Positions 53,234 through 61,200 of a stretch of DNA of 64,000 nucleotides are shown here, one piece after another; the first letter of the stretch is position 1; each line of letters begins with the position of its first letter. Origin of the DNA: Bacteroidota bacterium (GTDB lineage: Bacteria > Bacteroidota > Bacteroidia > B-17B0 > Aurantibacillaceae); contig JAFDYI010000022.1 of the NCBI GenBank assembly GCA_018267475.1, forward strand, positions 1 through 64,000, written 5' to 3'. The position numbers were made by a program, and so were the translations under genes. The notes beneath the pieces were generated by a model. The model was not told where the DNA came from. It worked only from the letters and a program-made list of their open reading frames with translations, and did no database searches.

Positions 53234-53260
53234 GGTAAATTGCTTTTAGGACACTGGTTT

Positions 53261-54367
53261 TTATGATTTTTTAATAGATTGGTTTTTTTCTGCATCTGTG
53301 TGTGCGGTATGGTTTATTTGCACACGGATGGCTTCTTCATGAATAAGCCGAAACAGCGTTTCAATAAAATCAGGATTGAGCGATTGCTCGCCTGCCCATT
53401 GGCTGCGGGTTTCTACTATTTCTTTCCATCGTTCTAATTGAAAAGCGGTGATGTGGTTCTCTTGCTTTTTTTGTGCAATGCGCTCTACCCAAGCCATGCG
53501 TTCTTTTAGTAAGGAAATAAGTTCCGTATCTATATTATCAATGTTTTTTCGCACAAAAGCGAGTAGTTCATTAAAAGAGGGGTTGTTGCTTGCTTTTTCT
53601 TTTAATTGCAATCGGTTTAAAAGCTCATATAGTTCAAAAGGGGTTATTTGTTGTGCTTTGTCGCTTAGGGCTTCGCTTGGGTTTGTGTGTGTTTCTATCA
53701 TCAGGCCGTTCATGCCTATATCTAATGCGTTTTGGGCTATATCAAAAACCAAATCTTTACGCCCGCTAATGTGGCTGGGGTCGCATAAAATAGGCAGTTC
53801 CGGAAACAATACCTTTAGCTCAATAGGTATTTGCCATAGGGGGGTATTGCGAAAGGTGTTTTGGGTAGAGGTATAAAAGCCTCGGTGAATGGCTGCCACT
53901 TGTTTTATATTGCTGTTGAGTATTCGTTCAATGGCGCCCACCCATAGTTGTAGGTCGGGGTGTATGGGGTTTTTTATCAGTACCTTGCAAGGTACCCCGC
54001 GTAGGGCTTCGGCTATTTCTTGTACCGAAAAGGGGTTGGCGGTGGTGCGGGCTCCTATCCAAAAAAAAGCAAGGTCGTGTTGTAAGGCTGCCTCAATATG
54101 TTCGGGTTGGGCTACTTCAATAGCTACCGGCATTCGGAATGTTTCTTGCACTTCTTGCAGCCAGGGCAGGGCTTTGGCTCCTAAACCTTCAAAGCCTCCG
54201 GGGCGGGTACGCGGCTTCCACACGCCGGCGCGGTAGGCCTGCACTTTTTTTAAATCGGCAATTTGTTGCGCGGTACGCAGTACCTGCTCGCGGCTTTCGG
54301 CGCTGCACGGGCCGGCAATAACGTAGTTCGTTTCAGTAAAAAAAGGGCTATGCGTATTTCTATCCAC
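53261..54367 (-). CDS. Bifunctional DAHP synthase / chorismate mutase type II
   Basis: The 368-aa fusion catalyses the first step of the shikimate pathway and chorismate to prephenate. Residues 10-265 are a type I-beta DAHP synthase (YVIAGPCSAESREQV, AYRAGVWKPRTRPGGFEG, FWIGARTTANPF, CDPSHISGRKDLV, IETHTNPSEALSD). Residues 275-355 form an AroQ helical chorismate mutase (VRKNIDNIDTELISLLKERM). The fusion allows feedback control by the mutase domain. The start is a GTG at 54367, only 4 nt after a TACCTTTG box; no ATG is available before the conserved core. Confidence 0.95.
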   Translation of the reverse strand: MDRNTHSPFFTETNYVIAGPCSAESREQVLRTAQQIADLKKVQAYRAGVWKPRTRPGGFEGLGAKALPWLQEVQETFRMPVAIEVAQPEHIEAALQHDLAFFWIGARTTANPFSVQEIAEALRGVPCKVLIKNPIHPDLQLWVGAIERILNSNIKQVAAIHRGFYTSTQNTFRNTPLWQIPIELKVLFPELPILCDPSHISGRKDLVFDIAQNALDIGMNGLMIETHTNPSEALSDKAQQITPFELYELLNRLQLKEKASNNPSFNELLAFVRKNIDNIDTELISLLKERMAWVERIAQKKQENHITAFQLERWKEIVETRSQWAGEQSLNPDFIETLFRLIHEEAIRVQINHTAHTDAEKNQSIKKS

Positions 54368-54371
54368 GGTG

Positions 54372-54379
54372 CAAAGGTA
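54372..54379 (-). promoter_or_regulatory. -7 box of the DAHP synthase gene
   Basis: TACCTTTG on the minus strand, 4 nt from the GTG start. It is 5 bp from the divergent box at 54385. Confidence 0.55.
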
Positions 54380-54384
54380 TTGAT

Positions 54385-54392
54385 TACTTTTG
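54385..54392 (+). promoter_or_regulatory. -7 box of the RsmB-like gene
   Basis: TACTTTTG, 14 nt before the GTG at 54407. Confidence 0.55.
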
Positions 54393-54406
54393 TAAAAACT
54401 TTTTTA

Positions 54407-55582
54407 GTGAGAATTTATAAAAATTTGACCGATGCCGTAGTAAGCATCTTGCAAAAAATACGAGAAGAAAACCGCTATGCCGATAAAGCCATAGAGTATA
54501 TATTAAAAGAAAACCCCAAGTGGGGCGCACGTGATAGACGCTTTGTAGCCGAAACCACGTATGATATGGTTCGTCAATACAGGTTGTTAAACGAGCTAAG
54601 CGAAAATTCCGACAACCGCTACCGCATGTTGGGGGTTTATTTTTTATTGAAAGGCTATGAGCTTCCTGCTTGGAGCGAGTTTGCTGAGGTAGATAAAAAA
54701 CACATTCAGCAAAAAATACAAGACTTGCAAAACAAACGCGCCGTTTTTCAATCCATACCCGATTGGTTAGACGACTTAGGCTACGCCGAGTTGGAGCATA
54801 GGTGGAACAAAGAGTTAGAAGCTTTAAACACGCCGGCCTCTGTAGTGTTGCGTGCCAACACGCTAAAAATAAGCACCAAACAACTGCAACAACAATTGCT
54901 GCAAGCCGGTATAGAAACCCATCTTTTGCAATACGATGCCTTGCTGTTAAAAGAAAGAAAAAATGTATTCGCTTCTCCTTTGTTTAAACAAGGTTTGTTT
55001 GAAATACAAGACGCCTCTTCACAGCAGGTAGCCCCCTTTTTAAAACCGAATAAGAACCAGTTTATCATAGATGCCTGCGCCGGTGCCGGCGGAAAAGCCT
55101 TGCATATAGCGGCCCTCACGCAAAATAAAAGCAAGGTACTGGCCTTAGATGTAGAAGAAAAAAAATTAACCGAACTGCACCGACGGGCAGTTAGGGCAGG
55201 AGCTAAAATAGAGAGCAGACTTATTGCCTCGAATACGGTAAAACAACTGAACCAAACGGCCGACCGCCTGCTGTTAGATGTGCCTTGCAGTGGTTTAGGA
55301 GTGCTAAAACGCAACCCGGATGCTAAGTGGAAGCTGAGCTTGGAGCGTATAGAAGATTTAAAAAAAATACAACAACACATCTTGCAAGAGTATAGCGGTA
55401 TGCTAAAGGTGGGCGGCTTGATGGTATATGCTACTTGCAGCATTTTACCCGGTGAAAACCAAAAACAAGTACAGCATTTTTTAGAAAAAAACACGAATTT
55501 CAGTTATTTAGAAGACAAAGCCATTTACCCCTCTCAGGGTTTTGATGGTTTTTATATGTGCTTGATGCAACGTAATGGGTAA
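54407..55582 (+). CDS. rsmB: RsmB-like RNA (cytosine-5)-methyltransferase
   Basis: The 391-aa enzyme probably makes m5C in 16S rRNA. An N-terminal NusB-like domain (YADKAIEYILKENPKWGARD, RRFVAETTYDMVRQ) precedes the AdoMet domain with DACAGAGGKALHIA near 220, LLDVPCSGLGVLKRNPDAKW with the first conserved Cys, and VYATCSILPGENQKQV with the catalytic Cys. I chose the GTG at 54407 (RIYKNLTDAVVSILQ), which fits the family and follows the -7 box. Frames extending to 54263 would run back through the divergent gene. Which RNA base is methylated is not certain. Confidence 0.9.
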   Translation: MRIYKNLTDAVVSILQKIREENRYADKAIEYILKENPKWGARDRRFVAETTYDMVRQYRLLNELSENSDNRYRMLGVYFLLKGYELPAWSEFAEVDKKHIQQKIQDLQNKRAVFQSIPDWLDDLGYAELEHRWNKELEALNTPASVVLRANTLKISTKQLQQQLLQAGIETHLLQYDALLLKERKNVFASPLFKQGLFEIQDASSQQVAPFLKPNKNQFIIDACAGAGGKALHIAALTQNKSKVLALDVEEKKLTELHRRAVRAGAKIESRLIASNTVKQLNQTADRLLLDVPCSGLGVLKRNPDAKWKLSLERIEDLKKIQQHILQEYSGMLKVGGLMVYATCSILPGENQKQVQHFLEKNTNFSYLEDKAIYPSQGFDGFYMCLMQRNG

Positions 55583-55588
55583 TTTTTT

Positions 55589-55596
55589 TACCTTTG
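55589..55596 (+). promoter_or_regulatory. Putative -7 box of the TMTC-like gene
   Basis: TACCTTTG, 7 nt before the ATG at 55604. Confidence 0.5.
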
Positions 55597-55603
55597 TTTT
55601 TGT

Positions 55604-57580
55604 ATGAAAGCAAACGCTACGGAATTAGCTCAAAAAAAAGAACCCAATACCACTCGGAAAATTTTACTGGGAATTTTTCTTTTTTCTCTTTTGTTATATA
55701 GCAACAGCTTTAAAAACAACTATGCCTTAGACGATGACTACGTAACCATTACCGATGCCGCTAAAATGACCGGAAACGCCCGCGTAGCAAAGGGTATAAA
55801 AGGCATACCCAAGATATTTACCACACACTATGTAGAAAACGCGCAACAACGTTTTGAGTACCGCCCGCTACCCATGGCTACTTTCGCTATAGAGTATCAG
55901 TTTTTTAAAAGCAACCCGCACGTCAGCCATTTTGTTAATGCCTTGCTGTATGCGTTTACCTGTATGTTGCTTTTTGTAGTGCTGCACCGCATTTTTAAAG
56001 AATATCATATTGCTTTTCCGCTTTTAATAACGGTTTTGTTTGCAGCCCACCCCATTCATACTGAGGTGGTGAATAATATAAAATGCCGCGACGAACTAAT
56101 GGCTTTTTTATTGGGTTTATGCGCCGTGTATTTTTCACTGCAGGCGGCTGCGCACCCCGGCAAAAAAATACGTTATGTGGTGTTTGCGGTGCTGTGCTTG
56201 CTGTTAGCCTTGTTGTGCAAAAAAACCACTATTTTGTTTTTGTATTTTATACCCATTACCTTATGGTTTTTTTATCCTATACAAACAAAAAAATACCTTT
56301 GGGTAGTAGGCGCGGCTGTACTTACCATGCTTTTGTATAAGGTTTTTAGGGCCGGCATGCTGCATGGAGGTACCACGGCACTAAGAGAATTTGCCTTTTT
56401 TGAAAACCCTTTGCATTATGATAAGTCTTTCTCCTCCAGATGCTTGTTGAGCCTTTATACCTGTGGTTTTTATTTAAAATTATTTCTTATTCCGTATCCG
56501 CTTAGTTGTTACTACGGCTATAACACCATGCCGGCACAGTGGGCATCGCCTTTGGTATGGGGCTCTTTTTTGTTGTATGCGGCAGCCGGTTTGTACGCCT
56601 TGTATGCCTTGCGCAAAAAAACGCTTCTTTCGTATATGTTGTTGGTTTATTTATTGGGCGTGTTGCCGTTCTCTAATTTTATAGACCCTACCCCCGGCAT
56701 GGCCGCCGAGCGCTTTGTGTATTTCGGTTCCTTAGGCTTTTGTATGTTGTTGGTATATGGTTTTTTTGTTGTTTTTAAGCTGGATATTAAAAATAAAAAG
56801 GCACCGTCTTTTCATGGCGCCATGCGCTGGACTTTTGTATTGCTGTTGCTCCTGTTTTCCGGATTTACCTTTTCCAGAAATACCGAGTGGAGGGATGAAC
56901 TCACACTTTTCAGAACAGATACATCCAGAAACGAAAATTCTTGCAACTTGCATTATATGTTAGGTAACGCATTATTTCCCTTTGTTTTTGAAACCAATGA
57001 TGCTACAAAAAAATATGAATTGCAAAGCGAAGCGACCATGCACTATAGGAAAACAGTACAATTAATGCTGACTGGCACTAAACAATACCCTAAAGATTAT
57101 ACTACCATAAGCAATATAGGAACTATATATGTAAATGCATTAAATAACCTGGACTCGGCTCAATATTTTTTTAAGAAATCACTGGCGGTTAATTCAAACG
57201 ATTATATGACGAATATAAACAATGCAGATTGCTTTTTAAGAAGAGGTTTGACCGATTCTTCTATTAGTGCCTATAAAAAAGTAATTGAAAAATGGGGCAT
57301 GGAGCCGAATCTTTACTTTAAGCTACATGACTCGTACTGGAATAAAAAAGAGTATCACGGAGCTGTTTTGTGGGGAGAAAAAGCCGCCGCTGCGTTGCCT
57401 ATGCCCTATAAATTACAAGCGTATCTAAACTTAGGCAATGCCTACGCGGCTATTTACGATACACTTCGTGCTACAAACAGCTTCCAATCAGCCCTTAAAC
57501 TAGACTCTACTAACATAGAGTTAAAAAAAGAAATTGCAAGAGTTACTCAGCTCTTGTTGCCCTCTCCTAACAAAAAGTAA
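55604..57580 (+). CDS. TMTC-like multi-pass membrane protein with C-terminal TPR repeats
   Basis: The 658-aa protein has about ten membrane helices at roughly 20-430 and TPR-like repeats from about 440 to 650 (YTTISNIGTIYVNALNNLDSA, YLNLGNAYAAIYDTLRA). The first loop has NYALDDDYVTIT, and a later loop has AAHPIHTEVVNNIKCRDELM. These match the TMTC/DUF1736 family, GT-C-type protein O-mannosyltransferases in animals that use a dolichol donor. The acidic DDD of the first loop fits the GT-C catalytic site. A bacterial role in glycosylating exported or T9SS proteins is inference. It precedes an exported unknown and the giant adhesin. Confidence 0.85.
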   Translation: MKANATELAQKKEPNTTRKILLGIFLFSLLLYSNSFKNNYALDDDYVTITDAAKMTGNARVAKGIKGIPKIFTTHYVENAQQRFEYRPLPMATFAIEYQFFKSNPHVSHFVNALLYAFTCMLLFVVLHRIFKEYHIAFPLLITVLFAAHPIHTEVVNNIKCRDELMAFLLGLCAVYFSLQAAAHPGKKIRYVVFAVLCLLLALLCKKTTILFLYFIPITLWFFYPIQTKKYLWVVGAAVLTMLLYKVFRAGMLHGGTTALREFAFFENPLHYDKSFSSRCLLSLYTCGFYLKLFLIPYPLSCYYGYNTMPAQWASPLVWGSFLLYAAAGLYALYALRKKTLLSYMLLVYLLGVLPFSNFIDPTPGMAAERFVYFGSLGFCMLLVYGFFVVFKLDIKNKKAPSFHGAMRWTFVLLLLLFSGFTFSRNTEWRDELTLFRTDTSRNENSCNLHYMLGNALFPFVFETNDATKKYELQSEATMHYRKTVQLMLTGTKQYPKDYTTISNIGTIYVNALNNLDSAQYFFKKSLAVNSNDYMTNINNADCFLRRGLTDSSISAYKKVIEKWGMEPNLYFKLHDSYWNKKEYHGAVLWGEKAAAALPMPYKLQAYLNLGNAYAAIYDTLRATNSFQSALKLDSTNIELKKEIARVTQLLLPSPNKK

Positions 57581-57606
57581 AACATTTGTTTAACACATCT
57601 AAAAGT

Positions 57607-57642
57607 GTTAATGAGATGTTAATTATAGTTAAACAATGTTAA
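57607..57642. repeat. Phased GTTAA repeats upstream of a promoter
   Basis: GTTAA occurs at 57607, 57618, 57628 and 57638 with 10-11 bp spacing, ending 7 bp before the TTTG of the promoter at 57649. The first copy is also one arm of a hairpin, TAACAC (57591-57596) with GTGTTA (57605-57610). Confidence 0.6.
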
Positions 57643-57648
57643 ATCTTG

Positions 57649-57678
57649 TTTGATATTATTTTTTTTACTATATATTTG
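57649..57678 (+). promoter_or_regulatory. Promoter of the 57720 gene
   Basis: TTTG (57649-57652) and TATATTTG (57671-57678) with an 18-bp spacer, 41 nt before the ATG. Confidence 0.65.
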
Positions 57679-57719
57679 TAATACCAGTTTATTTTTTAAC
57701 TCATTAAAAACAAGTAATT

Positions 57720-58148
57720 ATGAAAACAAAAAACAACTTTTTAATTGTCCTATCCTTGCTGCTTGCACCTTTTTTTATGGAAGGGCAAGTTGCTAAAGCG
57801 GAAGCAACAGTTTCTCACTCATCAGACGCTTGGAAACCTTTAGCCTTGTATAAGAATCGAAGTAATGTAAAGGAAGGTGTAGAATTTTATAAAATGGATA
57901 TTGACTGCGAGAGCGACAAAGTAACTATTATAAAGATGATTAATAAAAATAATTATGCTGTAGAGATAAAATATGAAGGGAATTCTTTTGTGTCAGCAAG
58001 GTCTATTGATGTTCCTTCTTTGAGAAGTGTAGAGGGGGCGTGTGGGGCTACGGGAAATGCAGCTAATTTGGTAATAAAAAGAGGGAAGAACCAACCATCA
58101 GGAGTTCAAGAAGAATTAGGGGGGCATATCCAAGTGATAAAAAAATAA
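57720..58148 (+). CDS. Exported protein of unknown function upstream of the adhesin
   Basis: The 142-aa protein has a signal peptide (NNFLIVLSLLLAPFFMEGQ, cleavage after about residue 23). A mature part of about 119 residues follows, with two cysteines in the pairs DIDCESD and EGACGAT that could form a disulfide, and a beta-strand-rich pattern (VTIIKMINKNNYAVEIKYEG). No family was recognised. It lies 54 bp before the adhesin gene and is probably in the same transcript, so an accessory role is possible. Confidence 0.7.
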   Translation: MKTKNNFLIVLSLLLAPFFMEGQVAKAEATVSHSSDAWKPLALYKNRSNVKEGVEFYKMDIDCESDKVTIIKMINKNNYAVEIKYEGNSFVSARSIDVPSLRSVEGACGATGNAANLVIKRGKNQPSGVQEELGGHIQVIKK

Positions 58149-58202
58149 AGTATTGTTGTGTAATAAAACGTGTAATAATTGATGAATTTAAAATTTAATA
58201 GT

Positions 58203-61200
58203 ATGAAAAAATATTTATTTTCCTGTTTAGTAGTGCTTCTTTCTGTCTGTAAAAACGAAGTAAAAGCACAAACAGTTAGCACAACTATTCATTATACTGG
58301 GTTTCAGGCCTGTGGTGGTTGTACAGTTTGTGGTACTGATTATTGGTGTTTTAATACAGCAAGTAGTTATTGTGGGAATACCGCAGCCTGCAAAACAGTA
58401 ACTTTTACAGACCCATGCCCTCCGGGAAGCATTGTAACTTCAGTATCAGTTCAATATTTTAGTGCAGATTGTAGTGGAAACTCTATGAGTGGCTCTATAA
58501 ATGGTCAAACAGTTCCTACTGTAAACGAAGCTGGTGGGGGTTGTCCTTGTTCGTCTAATCCGTGTGGACAGTCAGCTCCAACAGCTACAAGTAACTTTCC
58601 GTGTGGTTTGCCAGGGTATATTAATGGGGGAGTAAATAACTTTCAACTGTGCACAGGAACTGATGTATGTGTGAATCAAGTTGTTTTGATAATAACCTAT
58701 GCCCCGGCGAACGAGGCTGTTCCTGCCGTAGCTCCTACTATAGGAGGGCCTACGCCGGTTTGCCAAGGCACGCCTTATAATTATTCGGCATCATCAACTA
58801 ATGCGGCCAGCTATTCATGGACCTATCCTGCCGGCTGGACCATCAACTCCGGTCAAGGCACCGGCTCTACCAATGCTACACCCGGCAGCAGTGGTAATAT
58901 TACAGTGGTAGCTACCAATGCTTGCGGGTCTAATTCAGCTACCTATCCGGTTGTGGTAAACGTACCTTCTACCCCTGCAGCCAGTGCTAATGCCAGCCCT
59001 ACTACGGTTTGCCCGGGTAACCCCTCTACGCTTACTTTAAGTGGCGGCTCTTTAGGTACAGGGGCTACTTGGCAATGGCATAGCGGCAGTTGCGGCGGTG
59101 CGGTGGTAGGTTCGGGTACTTCTATTAGCGTAAGCCCGGGTTCTACAACTACCTATTATGTAAATGCAGTGGGTACTTGCAACACTACGGCTTGCGTACC
59201 GGTAACGGTAAATGTAGGAGGCACTACTGCCACACCAGGCACCCCCACGGGGCCAAGTCCTGTTTGCAGCGGCAGCACCCAAACCTATAACACCACCGGT
59301 ACCGTAGGAGCTACTTCCTACAATTGGACCGTACCTGGCGGTGCTACTATTAACTCCGGTCAAGGTACTGCTTCTATATCGGTAACTTGGGGTAGTACAT
59401 CGGGTAATGTATGCGTAACGGCTACCGGCCCTTGCGGGGTTAGTGCCGCAGCCTGTACTCCCGTTACGGTCAATCTGCCTCCTGCCTCTCCTTCTGCCCC
59501 TGCTGGAACTACTAACGTATGCGGCGGCAGCACCCAAACGTATAACATACCTTCTGTGGCAGGAGCCACCTCCTACAACTGGACGGTTCCGGGTGGTTCT
59601 ACCATCAGTTCAGGCCAGGGTACTACTTCTATATCCGTTATTATAGGCTCTACCAGTGGTAATATATGCGTAACGGCCACCGGCGCCTGTGGTACCAGCC
59701 CTGCGGCATGTACTCCCATCACGGTAAGTCCGCCTTTGCCTACTCCATCAGCGCCAACGGGTTCTACCACCGTGTGCAGCGGCACTACACAAAGCTATGT
59801 TACTACGCCTGTTGCCGGCGCAACCGGCTATACATGGACCGTTCCTACCGGCGCTACCATCAATTCAGGTCAGGGTACTACTTCTATATCGGTAACCTGG
59901 GGCGTTACTTCGGGTAATGTATGCGTAACGGCTACCGGCACTTGTGCCGCCAGCGCTGCTGCTTGTACCCCTGTTACGGTTAATATCACACCTGTATCGC
60001 CTACTCCATCGGGGGCAACTACCGCTTGCAGCGGCAGCACTCAAACCTACAATACTCCTTCTGTACCGGGCGCTACTACTTATAACTGGACGGTTCCTTT
60101 AGGGGCTACTATCAACTCGGGGCAAGGTACTACTTCTATATCAGTAACCTGGGGTACTACGGGCGGTAACGTGTGTGCAACGGCTACCGGAGCTTGCGGT
60201 ACCAGTGCGCCGGGCTGTGTGGCGGTAACCATTACCACACCTCCTGCGGCACCGGGACCGGTAACGGGCACTACTTCTATTTGTTCGGGCTTAAGTGCTA
60301 ACTATTCTATATCCAGTGTGGCGGGGGCAACTTCTTATACCTGGGCTGTTTCGGGTGGAGTAGGTATCTCCAGCGGGCAAGGTACTACGGCTTCTACCAT
60401 CAACTGGGTTACAGCCGGTACTTATACCGTTTCTGTGGTGGCAGGCAATGCTTGCGGCGCCTCACCCGCAAGCAGTTTGGTAGTAAACGTAAACCCGGTA
60501 CCTACGGTAACGGTAAACAACGCTACTATATGCAGTGGCGGTACGGCTACCTTAACAACGGGTGGAGCTAATACCTATACCTGGAGTACCTTATCTAATG
60601 CAACCTCTATCAACGTAAGCCCTGTGGCTACAGCTACTTATGCTGTTTTAGGCATGACGGTGGCAGGCTGTACCAATACAGCGGTAGCAACGGTAAACGT
60701 AAGTCCGGCACCTACTTTAAGCCTGTCGGCTAGCTCTTATACAATATGCAGCGGTGCTACGCAAACCTTTACTGTTAGTGGAGGTTCTACCTACACCTGG
60801 ACTCCTGCATCCACATTAAACAATCCAAGCATGGCTACCCCTACCTCTAACGCTACGGTTACTACGATTTATACAGTGGGCGGTACTGCCAGCGGTTGTG
60901 CACCAAGCAGTCCTTTAACGCTTACCTTAACGGTAAATCCGGTACCTACAGTAACGGTGAATAATGCTACCGTTTGTAGTGGTGTGGCAGCTAGCCTTAC
61001 CGCCGGAGGCGCTGTTTCGTATTCGTGGAACACGGGTTCTACAAGCAACCCACTAAGTGTAAGCCCAAGTACAACAACCTCCTATACCGTAACAGGTACA
61101 GATGCTAATTCGTGCACCAATACGGCTGTAGCTAATGTAACGGTAAATCCCAACCCTACGGTAACGGTAAACAACGCTTCTATATGCAGCGGCGGTACAG

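Noticed and set aside
59052-59537. 161-aa minus-strand open frame within the adhesin
   Set aside because: It is a product of the repetitive, GC-richer Ig-like repeat DNA, is low in complexity, and lies antisense to a well-supported gene.
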